This document shows positions 52,973-64,000 of a stretch of 64,000 nt of DNA, in pieces. Origin of the DNA: Aporrectodea caliginosa (Eukaryota > Annelida > Clitellata > Crassiclitellata > Lumbricidae); the NCBI GenBank assembly GCA_020284085.1, contig JACEVL010006441.1, forward strand, positions 761,001-825,000, written 5' to 3'. Both the position numbers and the translations under genes were made by a program. The notes under the pieces are model-generated. The model worked only from the letters and a program-made list of their open reading frames with translations, was not told the origin of the DNA and ran no database searches. Numbering within the stretch: the stretch's first letter is position 1; each line of letters starts with the position of its first letter.

Positions 52973-53315
52973 CAGGGGTGGCCAACCTTTTTGGGCCTAC
53001 GGGCCACTATCATTGTTCGTAAGCACGCGGCGGGCCGCAAAATGTTTGTCCTCACAGTCTCGAAAGAAATACAAATGTTTATTTAATATTTTACAAGATG
53101 TATAAAAACAGGTACGACTACAATTAGGTCACAAGAACTTACAACACTAAATCTTTCAGTGTTTTAGACATCATTATTATGCAGTATTGTAGTAGTCGGA
53201 CAAGTAAGAAAGTGCAAAATGAGACAAAAAATTAGTTAAAAAGGGGCCGTGCGGGCCGCCAATCAGCAGCCCGCAGGCCGCATTTGGCCCGCGGGCCGCA
53301 GGTTGGCCATCCCTG
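52973..53315. mobile_element. hAT-type MITE (CAGGGGTGGCCAACC ends)
   Basis: CAGGGGTGGCCAACCTTTTT and (rc) CAGGGATGGCCAACCTGCGG are the termini. The direct repeat GTATAGAC lies at 52965-52972 and 53316-53323. Length is 343 bp, rich in GGGCCGC. The end sequence matches the widespread hAT/Charlie type. Confidence 0.92.
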
Positions 53316-53323
53316 GTATAGAC

Positions 53324-54540
53324 TATAATAGACAGACCAGAATGCATCACGAGCCCTATAATTGCTAATGCAATTTCTTCGTCAGTGGCCAATCTTGTTC
53401 CCTTCCTACAATCTTTGGCGTTTACTAGCAATGACAGAAGATTTTAAGGAGAACAAGATTGATCGCTTACCACAAATTAGCCTACGTATAGGCCTATAGG
53501 CCTAGTCTGTAACTAGCTTTTATGGAGAAAGGAACGTAGCCTACATGCTTGAATGATTGAATAGAATCTGGCCAAGTAAACTACTCATTTATACGACAGA
53601 AATGTCCGTCATTGTTTATGTTGAAGCAATCTAGAACTAAATTGCATTTTCTCATTAAAGTTATTTTTTCATTGCCTATGATTTTACTATTAGCCTAATA
53701 ATTATACTGAAAGTAGGTCTAAGTTATAGAAGCCGCGCTGTTGTGCAGGCGGCCATTATTATGACAATTTTTGCTAAATAAAATAGGCTTATCGATTTCT
53801 GTTCGTCACATCGCCATAGGTTTCACCACCGAAGCCAAGTAGCGTGCTGTCGCATATTTTGGACGCAATTTAATGCCAATTTCTGGCATAATCTATAAAG
53901 TGGAAATGAGTTACTACTGTTATGAATTCTTTATGACTGGATTATAGCACCTAATATATAAGATTCTTTACTGATGAGTTTAAACATAGGCCTATAGCGG
54001 CTTTAGTTTGTACCAAATAATCTGATTCATTGTCATTATCGCAGACAGACCAGAAGAACTTCTGAACTTGCGTCTGTACCAGAATGCATCGCGCGTCCGT
54101 TTTGCCAGACTAATCTTGTTTCTTCTTGAAATCCTTTGGCATAATATGAGTAGTGGCATGCGCCGACTTGTAATTATCGGCGCGGCTTGCCGGGTTTCTG
54201 GCGTGCCGCGCCCCTATGAAAACTCAGTGCACATCTTCGGCGGCGTCAGTTATTTTCGGACTGGCCATTGTGCCCGTGTCATGGCGCGTACATGGCTTCA
54301 GTGTGCGTGTCACTTAGGGCAGAAAAGAATTAATTACACGTCTTAGACTTTCCATTTAACAATTTCTTACAGTTGAATAGGAAACAATTTGCGTCAAAAA
54401 ATCAATCAAATGACACTTAAAAACAATGATAGCAACAACAACGTATGAGCCTGCCGTTATTATTAATATTGTTTTTATTATTTATAGCATTATTTTTATT
54501 GTGTCCAGAATATGCCTAAAATAAATTAACTTGTCATAGT
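53324..54540. other. Non-coding region
   Basis: The ORFs at 53177-53431 and 54068-54346 show no family motif. Several AGGCCTATAGGCCTA-type short palindromes occur, as throughout the window. No gene was seen. Confidence 0.5.
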
Positions 54541-54589
54541 ATGCTGAATTTTATGGTCCAGACTGGAGCCCCTTGCATGATTGCATACA

Positions 54590-54655
54590 CGCATGCACAC
54601 ATACATACATTCATTACATACATACATAGTTACATACATACATACATACATACAG
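54590..54655. repeat. (CATA)n microsatellite
   Basis: Degenerate CATACATA repeats lie directly upstream of a LINE fragment. Confidence 0.9.
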
Positions 54656-54985
54656 TTTCTCGCTGCGTTCTTGGCTGTGCTCCATCTTACTTGCGTGATC
54701 TTTGCCGCCCAGTGTCCGACGTTGCAGCGCGTCGGGCGCTTCGTTCTACGACGAGGGGTGAGCTCCTAGTTCCACGGGCACGCTTGGCTATTAAGCAGCG
54801 CCGTGCTTTTTCGGTTGTGGGACCTTCCACCTGGAATGACCTCCCGCTTAAGCTCCGCTCTTTACTTGTGAGCCAACCGGCAGGGTTCTACAAGTCCCTC
54901 AAGTCTTTTTCTTTAGTCGTGGCTGGGCCGGGAGCGCTTCTGAGTAGTTTCTTGAAGAGGCGCTATATAAATGTTCTGAATGAAT
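54656..54985 (+). pseudogene. Non-LTR retrotransposon C-terminal ORF fragment
   Basis: The open frame reads APSYLRDLCRPVSDVAARRA, GELLVPRARLAIKQRRAFSV and VGPSTWNDLPLKLRSL, then FYKSLKSFSL. It is followed by the GAGGCGCTATATAAATGTTC tail and (GAAT)n. This is a typical LINE RT C-terminus and matches 5990-6290. It is fairly young but 5'-truncated. Confidence 0.85.
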
Positions 54986-55080
54986 GAATGAATGAATGAA
55001 TGAATGAATACATACATACATACATACATACATACATACATACATACATACATACATACATACATACATACATACATACA
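54980..55080. repeat. (GAAT)n then (ATAC)n microsatellites
   Basis: Six GAAT units precede about 17 perfect ATAC units. The array seeds artefact ORFs on the minus strand. Confidence 0.95.
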
Positions 55081-57002
55081 ATGACAGTAGTACTATAGAA
55101 CTCTAATTTTGTCAGCGACTGTATAATGCAGCTACATTATTGTAACCTACCGATTCGGCCGCGACTTCATGATACAGTGTAGGATTATTGATTGCAACTT
55201 TTATAGCATAATCTTAAACGGGTGTTTCGTGTGAGAGCTCCACATTTGATATCTACAATAATGTAACCATTGGCAAGCCTCAAATAATGCACTCACTCAG
55301 TCTGCTTTGTAACTAAAAATACTCAGTTACTCGATCTGGTTTGAGATTTGCTGGCATGATGAATACAGCACATAACTTATGTTCATACATTTTAGGTGCT
55401 CTTGTCCCAGAATAGGTCGAATAAACAGAAATAACGCTACTCTTTAAATTTATTCAATAACTAATATATATATACAAGTTTCATAATCATTCGTGTAGGG
55501 GTCGCTTGATGCTGTTGATATGACGCTGGCAGGCACAGCAAAGTCAGACACCATCAAGTCTGGCTAGTTCTCGGAAGGGTGACCGCCCAAGGATTAGCAT
55601 GCCATATGCGTTCTTCCTGGGTTGGTAAATGAGCTGACCACACACGTCGAGCTATTAAAACGCTATGCTGTCGTTATGTTGCAGGTAATTATGCCTCAGC
55701 TGAGTGATACTTTGATGGGTGATGCCTTGATGTCAATGATGTGTGATGCTTTGATGTGTGATGCCTTGATGTGTGATTCTTTGGTGTGTGATACTTTGAT
55801 GTGTGATACTTCGATGTGTGATACTTCGATGTGTGTTTCTTTGATGTGTGCTGCTTTGATGTGTGATGATTTCTGATGAATTAATATAAAGACGTGTAAA
55901 CGAACGTGTTATCTTTACATTTTCACCTCTAACCTCTAAATTTCTAGATTTAATTCTCTGTATAACATGTGTAAAACTGACATAGTCATGCTTCGAAAAG
56001 GGCTAGACATGTTTCTAACTAATTCACGTATCAGCTTTATTATAAGTACTTTTATTAATCAAAAGTCAAATGAACATATGGCTATTCATTACTAGATGTC
56101 AGCATACATGCTGATTCTAAAACACAAGCTGCGTAACTCAAGGACGGAGACGTTACATTGACCGTATATATATAATCATCCTTTATCATACTGTCTCGTG
56201 GAATCTTCTCTTAAGAGATGTGATATATACATATACATTCGTTAGATATAGGCATGCATAGGGCCTATACAACTGCATATATCTGCAGCTATATATTTTA
56301 TATGTAGTCTGTCCAATTCGTTACAATTATTCTTAATGCGTTTGGCATTAATCTCAATTGGCCGTCGAAAGATAGATGTTCCATTTTCGGATTTGTAATG
56401 AGTTGGGTTCTGGCAACAATCTGGAGCTTCTCCCGCGACCAGACCAGACCAATCCCATTCCAGTTCTCTGAATTCGGACGCCATAGACAAGTAGTAGTGG
56501 CAGAATATTTCTGGGAAAACCGGTCAAATGCATCAAACCCTAATTTACGCTGACGCACAGAAAATCTATGAAATCTGATTTGTCATGAGTTGAGAGGCAC
56601 GTACGTAGTCTATGTCCTTTTGTTGTCATATTATCACCAGATCTTGTATGCTAAATAAATTGTTTCAGTATCTCAAATGTAGTCTAGTACTCCAAGTTGG
56701 TTTACAAGGACATTTCAATTGCGCTTAAGCTAATTGCTCCGGAGCAGTAGGCTCACTGTTGTTAAATAAACAAAACTGCATATAATTGAATGATTTGTTC
56801 GATATTCTAACCTGACATTTGAGGTAATTTTAAACTTGCTTCAAAGGCCCATGATTCCCCTAAACACAGTTATAACGAATTTGATAGAATAATAGATTAG
56901 TCGGTGTCCTTCTGTCTTTTCAGATTTCCCTTGGATAAAGTCTTAGCCGAAAAACGAGTGTCTTACCCGTGGTCATGCAGGTTATTGCTTCAGGTCCATA
57001 CT
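55081..57002. other. Non-coding DNA with a GATGTGTGATACTTT minisatellite
   Basis: The interval 55725-55868 holds about ten 15-bp units. The minus ORFs at 56242-56558 show no recognisable motif. No gene was supported. Confidence 0.5.
55725..55868. repeat. 15-bp minisatellite
   Basis: Units such as GATGTGTGATGCTTT and GATGTGTGATACTTC are repeated. The frame encodes M-C-D repeats and is not a gene. Confidence 0.9.
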
Positions 57003-57010
57003 GAACAGAT

Positions 57011-58338
57011 CAGGGGCGGACTGGCCCGCCGGGAAACTGTGCCCCTGCCTAATCCGTAGCTATTAGCATACGTCGTACGACCAAAACAAGTTACAACAGA
57101 CTGCCTATACCGGCATGCGAAACGTGTAACGAAATATATAACACGAACAAGAACTGCCTATTAGGGTTTAAATTAAATCTTCTCTTTTATCAAATATAAA
57201 AGTCAAATGGTACAAATTTAGTTTTCTGCGACATTTTACGTGACATTTTCGGGGACCATTAGTGGGGATATTTCGGGCCACCTATTGTGGCGGCCCGAAA
57301 GTGTCAAGAAAATTAACATGAACAAGACACCCTAATAATAATGTTATGGTTTCAATTTAGTATTCGCTTTTGTCAAAAAATAAAAGTAAAATGGTACCAA
57401 GTTGAAACCATTTGACTTTTATTTTTTGACATAATATTATATGTTGTTGCAAAAGATAAATTGGGTGCAGAAATGTTTGTAGGGATGTGAAATAATGATA
57501 CTCTGAACCAGTTTAACGCTAATGTAATGGAACAGCCATGCAAAGAAAAGACCGAAATGAAGAATTGCAAGATGCAGCCCTGATCCTAAACAACGTGAAA
57601 ACTAATGTTCTCTGAAACAATTGAGGTGACACCAACAAATGACAGTTTTCCGATTACATCTGGGGATGCTGGGGGCCTGGGGCGGCCACTGTGGGTAGTT
57701 GTGAAGCTTGTCAGAGAGGTGAAATTATACAAGTATTAACAGCAGCGGTGAAACTGAAGTTATGATTCATACAGAAACAAAACTCGCGTCTGCTGACGTC
57801 ATTCTGTCGTTGGCACTGATGTCAATACTTAATGATTTACTCTTGTTTTCGTCAAGTGCATCTGCAGACAAGAATTGAGTAAACAGTAGCAACAGGATTC
57901 AACCAACATTATTCGCCGTAGACCCAGTTACCGCGTTTCTCTAAGTGCAGTAAAGGCCTCAGTTATTAACAGAGATATGTGCGAAGAGAACAGGTCATGG
58001 GAAACATCGAAGTAGGCTATTCAGCCGCATTGTGTCTGCAATTAAATTTATTTTATTCTATACCGAGGACATCGTTACGAGTCAGCTTACAGTTTGGAAG
58101 ACAGAACTGTTGAACATGGCAATTTCCTAGAGTCATTTCTATTCCTGGCAGAGTTTGACCTTTGAAGCAGCATATAAATAAGGTCTAGAAGAGAGCAAAC
58201 GCAGAAAAGGCCGAGAAGCATAAGTCGTTGTCTTGTGGAACCATAGCAGTTGTTATTATGAAGATGTGTTGCTATTGTTCGTTACAGTCGCTTCGAGGAA
58301 CTTTTCCCGGTAGAAATTCACAGCCCAGTCCGCCCCTG
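57011..58338. mobile_element. hAT-type element, 1.3 kb, with 8-bp target duplication
   Basis: The ends CAGGGGCGGACTGGCCC and (rc) CAGGGGCGGACTGGGCT are flanked by GAACAGAT at 57003-57010 and 58339-58346. No transposase is visible. Internal sequences are partly repeated in the right flank (see findings). Confidence 0.9.
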
Positions 58339-58346
58339 GAACAGAT

Positions 58347-61150
58347 ACTGTGCTTAGAGTGCATACGAAACTATGCATTGTAACGAAATATATAACTGAT
58401 GAGCAATCTTTGTTTTCATTAGCGGCAATGTTCAAAAAAAGATCCTAGAAGTGCTTTCCACCAATTAGAATGTTTTGAATGAAATAATGATACTTTTAGT
58501 TTCTTGTCCATGCACCTCTCTGCATGGTTCTCTCTCAACTTCTTTTCGTTCAGTTCATGCTTTAATGTAGTTTCGACCTCGACTCCAGACATAGACTTAG
58601 TTCTATCAGAAGGCTTACACAACCACACAGACTGTTTTTATCTATATCGACGGAAATTATGGAGTGACCTTGTGGCAACTGACTTTATTTCGGCATGATT
58701 TCGATGTCTCATAAGTCGTTGTCTTGTGGAACCATAGCAGTTGTTAGCCTATTATGAAGATGTGTTGCTATTGTTCGTTAGAGCCGCTTAACTGATCGTC
58801 TATGAAGCTAAAGGTTATCATTAGGACTTAAAGGAATATGATCAGAAGTCATCAGCATGAATCATAAGATAATGGCATATTGTAACAAGGACAGGTCTCG
58901 TTAGTGTCTATACAATGATGCATTATATGTAAATATGATGCAGAAACAAGACAATAAATGTATCAGTATTAATGTATATGCGGCTGAATCTGAGACGTTG
59001 TGATGTACGATTTGGGGATCTTATTTATCTGGCACTGCAGCAGAACTGAGGCACCAGCTGCGCGCATCTCGCCGCTTCTTCTGCCTCAGCAGCTATCTGC
59101 GTCCCTCCGAACGCGTCACTGCCCTCGCCGAATGTCGCGATTTACAGTTGAGGCAATCACTTAAATGTATTCCCTGATCCGTCCACTGGAATCGTCCTTT
59201 CCTCTTCAAGTCGGCCATTTTTGTCTCGCTTTGTCTGCTTGCCTGTCCGTCTCTGTGTCTTTCTGCTCGCTCTGCTGATTTGTCTTTCTGTCTGGCTTTC
59301 TGTTTGTCTACCAGTTTGTCTCTGTCTTACTGCTCTGCTGTCCGTCGGTTTAGGTTTGTCGATGCGTGTTTGTGTGAGTGTGCTTTCCTCAGTGTCTCTG
59401 CACGTGCCTGTCCCTCTGTCTCTTCATAGTGTTTACGGTTGTCTCTCACTGTTGTCGTAGTCTTCTTGCTGTGTTTATATTAGTTCGATTCTTATAGGAC
59501 TAATATTCTTATCTCTAGTCCGCCGAGACCTTTAGGGTCGCAGAGATGAAGTCATTACTTTCTTCCATCTATCTCGACTAGAATTCCGAACGACTAGAAC
59601 AGTCTCACTTATTGTCTTCTGCCTCGGTCCTCTTCTTTGTCATCCAGCAGGCCATTTCGCTGCGAGCAGAAAAATCAGCCCATAAATAATAGCAATATTA
59701 ATCATATTAGGACATAAATGAGCTGATTTTCCGTTTTACGAATGAGAGGACATTAGTTTCTGACTAGCGGGCTGTTGTTATTTTATGGATGCTTTTAAGC
59801 TGTCTCTGTGAAATTCATAATCAAATCCGGAGGATTCTGCAGCACTGACGAATGTATGACCAATATGATGGTCAGCTATGACCAGGCTAATATTATGTCA
59901 TTGCTTGAACTAAAGCAAGCCAGTATGCTATTTAGAGTGCACTGGGTTTTTTTCAGGAGCATCGCTCTGGCTGTGTATATGTCTCAGATTCAACTGCCGT
60001 TTATCCTGTTTTTGATTATAATTAAAGATTTACATAAAGTCGCTATATCTTAATTAATCATGGCTAGCCTATAGAACGATGTTAGGCCCTATATGTAATT
60101 AAGGACATAACATTCATCAGTTAATTAACAGACTTGCTCAGAACAGTCACCAGATGCTGGCTCGTGGACGCATGCAGATCCAAACCAACAAATTGCAAAC
60201 TAGTCTACATTTGTGATAGCATATTCAGAATTCCTTAAGTTCGTGAAATCGAGGAGGAAGACCACCAATCGATGACCATGCAAAATCAATTGGTTGGGCT
60301 TAAAGTAAACTTGAAACTCACCGGTTAACTAAACGAATAGTTATAAGTATTTGCCTATTCTTCGTCAAGTTAGACGGATTGGCAGCTTTACTTGAAGGAC
60401 TTTTAGGATTCTCTTTAACTGTGACAGAATGTTTTAATGGCAACTCTACAGTTAAGCCAACAAAATAAAGGCGTGTTTCCGGTAACGGAGTTAGACGGAT
60501 TGACAACTTTACTTAAAGACTTCGGGCTTCTCTTCAACTGTGACCGGCATAAATACCAGTTCAATTGCGATAACAACAACAACACTTTCATTTAATTATT
60601 CGTAGCTTAATTTAACATACGGAAAAGCAGTTAATTGTGATCGACTGGTTGCCACCCAGGCAAAATATAAATAAAGCAGGAGACAAATTAGGATAACCAG
60701 TCAACGGACGTATAGAACAGCACAATACTTTCATAGCTAATCGGTGCAAATGCCGTAAACTGGTGAGACGCGTCTGAGGTATAATTAGAGCTGTAGCAAA
60801 TGTGAGACTCTGTTTTAGAATGGATTGAGTCTACGGACTTTCTCATTAGGCGGCGTCTATAGTCGTTGGTCGGCACGAGACGCTAACTCGTAAACGGTCG
60901 ATCGATCACAGATAGATATCGTAAAGATATCCTGCCAAGGGACGAAGGAAACGGCTAAGGAGGCGAGTCTCGTCTGCAAGGTCACAAATCGCTCGGACCA
61001 CGAAACTTAAGTATATTTCAGCACAAAGGTTAGAATGTCTTAATATACAAGACTCCTCTTGCACATCTAATCCACAGTTTGTTTTAACCATCCGTCTGTC
61101 TGTCTGTCTGTCCATGCGTCCTTTCGTCTCTTTCTGACGAGCATGGGACA
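58347..61150. other. Non-coding region with TCTG-rich tract and small duplications
   Basis: The interval 59218-59420 is a degenerate TGTCTGTC-type pyrimidine tract. The segments 60366-60430 and 60488-60545 are diverged direct repeats (AGTTAGACGGATTG...). A Harbinger-TIR-like fragment lies at 60471-60491. No gene was supported. Confidence 0.5.
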
Positions 61151-61890
61151 GACTTTCTACCTGGGTGATAGTTTTAAGTGGCGTACCACAAGGATCAGTT
61201 TATGGCCACGGCTATTCGTAATTGCTATTAATAAATATGTTATTGCATTTTGTGATACAAAACTGTAGACAAATGGTTCATGACAAATAATTAAGGATAC
61301 TGCGAGAAGGCCTAAGGAGAATGGTAATAGGATTGGCAGATGCTTTTTAATTTGGAGAACTGCTCGATGAAGCCTCTGAGGAAGAAAAACAGACAATTTT
61401 TTTACGTAAAACGTGGGTTAATTAAAGTATTAGAAATGAGTGAGGAAAAAGGGATCTTGGGTGTGATTGTGCATTAGAGTGAGAAACCTTCAGGACAGTG
61501 TGCTGAAGCATAAAAAAGCTATGATCAGAAGCAAAACAGCCAGCAAGACAAAGATGCAATACTGATCTGTTGCACATAATTATCACTGGTTAGGTCACAG
61601 TGCATCCAGTATGGGATCCATATCTGAAAATGACGTAGATTAACTAGAAAAGTGGAAAGAAGAACTAAAACAATTATTTGGTGTTACAAGGATTTAGTGA
61701 AGAAAGGTTGAAAAGTGTGGGGATAACAACACTTGAAAGAAGGAGAAGCAGAGTAAATATATTTGAAACTTATAATGTCATCACTGGAAAGAAGCCACCG
61801 CAGTGGGAAAGATTCTTTGAATTAGCACCAAGCAAGACCGCTAGAGTACATATACATTATTTTATCAACAACGAGGAACATTAGGGCAGA
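61150..61890 (+). pseudogene. LINE (CR1/L2-like) C-terminal relic
   Basis: Frames at 61640-61880 encode LEKVQRRT-like, FSEERLKSVGITTLERRRSR and IFETYNVITGKK, then WERFFELAPSKTARVH. This is the conserved C-terminus of this RT class. Upstream (about 61160-61200), a SFKWRTTRIS reading is a frameshifted GVPQGS region. Inactive. Confidence 0.8.
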
Positions 61891-62089
61891 AACTAGGATG
61901 GTTGGACTATAGCTATTAAAAATCAGTCCAGGTTAACTTGCAGTGGCTCTAACTCAGATTGCTTGTCTGCTTTGAATCGTTTAATACCCATGTTATGTTT
62001 GAAGTTACTAATCAATCATTTTTATTATTATTAACTTTCCCACCTAATAAACGAAAATACAATACCTTCCCTCTTTTAATTACATTCTT

Positions 62090-62460
62090 CAACCCTCCAT
62101 CCGTCCGTCCTTTTCTTCCTCTGTTACTTCTTTCCTTCCTCCATCATTTCCTCCCTCCTTAATTCCTTATCCTCTCCTTCTGTCTATTTCTACCTCGATT
62201 ATTTCCTGCCTCCATCCGTTCTTTCCTCCCTCCCTCCTTCCATCCCTTCCTTCTTCCGTCTTTCCTTCCGTCGTGTGTGCATCCATTCTTCCACCAAACT
62301 ATGCATCATTAACACCATGCGCCATCCGATCATTTGCCTTCTCGTCCGTTCATCCATCTATCGATAGACTCACATATCCGACATCCTGTCCTTCCCGTCC
62401 CTCCTGTCCCTCCTGTTCCTCCGTGTCCCTCCGTTCGTCCGTCCGTCCATTTGTCAATTT
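62090..62460. repeat. Pyrimidine-rich (CCTT/CCGT)n degenerate tract
   Basis: Long runs of TCCCTCCTTCC and CCGTCCGTCC-type sequence. ORFs here encode Pro/Ser/Arg low-complexity peptides only. Confidence 0.85.
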
Positions 62461-63340
62461 CTGTGCTTTCCGGAGTAGGCTACAAGTGCGGCCAGTGTGC
62501 TGCTCTGTTCACAAGCCTCGTAATGGCAACTTGCGGGACCTCGAACGACAAAGAGACCGCCCCGCCCCTCCACCCGCAATGGGGCCGGACTTCCTCAAAG
62601 GCAGTCGTTCATTCGTTCTCCCATGGATGGACGGAGACATCGACCGAGGTCATCCATCGCCATGCCCTCAAGTGCCCTTCTCTTAACTTCTAACGATTAC
62701 AGAGGTCAAGTCCTGAAGGTCGTACCGCCCAACTGGGCAACGATGATCAATGCTAAGCCCACGAAGCCACAACGAAAGACACAAGCATCCCGCTATTTAT
62801 ACATATACACATACATACATGCATGCACTGTACACAACGCTATTCACATACATTATATTCTTGCATTATATATACGCAACACCGCGCAACATATAAATAC
62901 TTATCAATGCGTGCTGTTTTATTGCATACACTGAACATTAAGAGGTGCCAGTTATAGCCCTATGTTCGTTGCAGCGCAGTATATACAGAGTATACACGAC
63001 AGACAGCAGTATACTATTGTATGTATCTAAGGCGATATACTGGGAGCGTCCTAGCGCACAATGTATGTGCGCATGTAAAGCTATTTTGTTCCCACGCGCA
63101 CTGACTGTCGTTCCTCCGTCACTGGTCGGTAGATGGCGTCTGCAGCGCCGCCGTCGTCGTCTTCATCTTCGATCGCTGAAAGCGCAGAGATGCGGCCGCT
63201 GATATTCTATTGAACATTTCATTCTCACTGTTGGGATGACGACGTCCCTAGAACAGCAACGCACAGACAGAGAGACGGACAGACGCAGTCAGACGGACAG
63301 AGGGACATAAGACGACGGAGGAGGAGGCGCCTGCCGTCTT
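62461..63340. other. GC-richer region, no supported gene
   Basis: Short ORFs occur (for example ATGGCGTCTGCAGCGCCGCC at 63133, 26 codons). The GC rise and CpG content could mark a promoter or 5' UTR of a gene beyond the right edge. No splice-consistent coding exon was found. Confidence 0.35.
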
Positions 63341-63344
63341 GTTT

Positions 63345-63510
63345 TCCCGCTCTTCTTTCCCCGCTCTTCTTTTCCCGCTCTTCTTTTCCAGCTCTTCTTT
63401 TCCCGCTCTTCTTTTCCCGCTTCTCTTTTCCCGCCGTCTTCTTTTCCCGCCGTCTTCTTTTCCCGCTCTTCTATTCCCGCTCTTCTTTTCCCGCTCTTCT
63501 TTTCAGGCTC
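63345..63510. repeat. Minisatellite of CGCTCTTCTTTTCCC units
   Basis: About eleven 13-17 bp units (CCCGCTCTTCTTTT, CCCGCCGTCTTCTTTT) in direct tandem. Confidence 0.9.
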
Positions 63511-63513
63511 TTA

Positions 63514-63783
63514 TTGCGCCGCCCTTGCACCAGTTCTTCGCTTTGCTTCTCCTGCTCCGGTCGACTCGTTGCACGGCTGACACACGAGCATTTCAGTCTG
63601 ATTGGAAAGGACGAGACAAACGGCGGTTGTCATGCAAGCTCCGTCTCCAGTCGACGACCATCTTCAGCAGCAGCAGCAGCAGCAGCATCTCGTCTGCAAC
63701 CGATATCAGCATCATCACCTGCATCTGAGGAAGAAATGAAATGTCTCGATGACGAGGGATCATTGACCTTAATCGATCCATAA
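63514..63783 (+). other. Low-confidence ORF with (GCA)n run
   Basis: The frame encodes a Ser/Ala-rich 89-residue peptide with seven Ala codons (GCA)n and a C-terminus SPASEEEMKCLDDEGSLTL. No family was recognised. It lies after the minisatellite in GC-richer DNA. It could be a 5' UTR or first exon, or chance. Confidence 0.2.
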
Positions 63784-64000
63784 AGTCTTATTGTAATCAA
63801 CAAAGGGAAGAATTCAGCGACTGATGCAACATCTACACTGTAAATATAAGACTTTCATCTTCTTCTTTAAAGGTTTTTTTTAAATCTTTCATTCGCCTGA
63901 ATACATTGTCTGCATTTCCACTGCAATTAGACAAATATTTAACAAATTGTAGTAGAATCATGCACTACAAAAAGAATCGAATGCAAGTTACATTTGTCCA

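Noticed and set aside
54541..54987. 148-codon ORF as a host gene
   Set aside because: The C-terminal part is a LINE reverse-transcriptase end with a typical 3' tail; the N-terminal part is translated CATA microsatellite.
55622..55876. M-C-D repeat protein
   Set aside because: Translation of a 15-bp minisatellite with no flanking splice or family evidence.
62334..62693. Zinc-finger-like protein (YKCGQCAALF segment)
   Set aside because: Only one CXXC with no correctly spaced His pair; the rest is translated pyrimidine-rich repeat.

Overview
The window is animal nuclear DNA: AT-rich, with spliced genes carrying long introns, weakly conserved GT-AG sites, and a very dense load of transposon relics. 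No prokaryotic features are present. The gene content and the CR1/L2-like, RTE-like, hAT, piggyBac and tRNA-SINE mix suggest a marine invertebrate. A deuterostome such as an echinoderm or hemichordate is my guess, but the species cannot be fixed from sequence alone.

Four genes can be assembled. (1) At the left edge, plus strand, there may be the 3' end of a type I membrane protein gene: a transmembrane exon at 44-131 and a phase-compatible last exon at 5122-5242. (2) A three-exon minus-strand gene at 6957-10151 encodes a 104-residue CHRAC1-like histone-fold protein. (3) Head-to-head with it, a nine-exon plus-strand gene at 11331-31126 encodes a 449-residue CCDC6-like coiled-coil protein. Its exon phases all agree, and its 3' UTR runs to about 32.8 kb. 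(4) A six-exon minus-strand gene at 38327-46666 encodes a predicted 710-residue protein. It combines an F-box-like segment, a CARD-like death fold, an unassigned middle domain and a C-terminal NHL-type beta-propeller. This is the most interesting locus here. It looks like an uncharacterised innate-immune or ubiquitin-ligase adaptor built from phase 1-1 exon modules.

Between and inside these genes lie mobile elements, many with readable ends. Five hAT-type elements have exact 8-bp target duplications, two of them nested. There is a Mutator-like MITE with a 9-bp duplication touching the start codon of gene 4. A Harbinger-like element with TTA ends sits in the last CCDC6 intron, and a piggyBac copy with a large internal deletion lies just downstream of gene 4. 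A 26-bp-TIR element occupies the left end. An RTE-like LINE copy carries an intact 212-codon C-terminal ORF. Several tRNA-derived SINEs are present, one sharing its 3' stem-loop with that LINE. There are also many CR1/L2-like reverse transcriptase relics.

The right third (about 47-64 kb) has no gene I can support. It holds the nested hAT complex, LINE relics, microsatellites, minisatellites and pyrimidine-rich tracts. A few GC-richer ORFs near 63.1-63.8 kb could be the 5' end of a gene outside the window, but this is weak.
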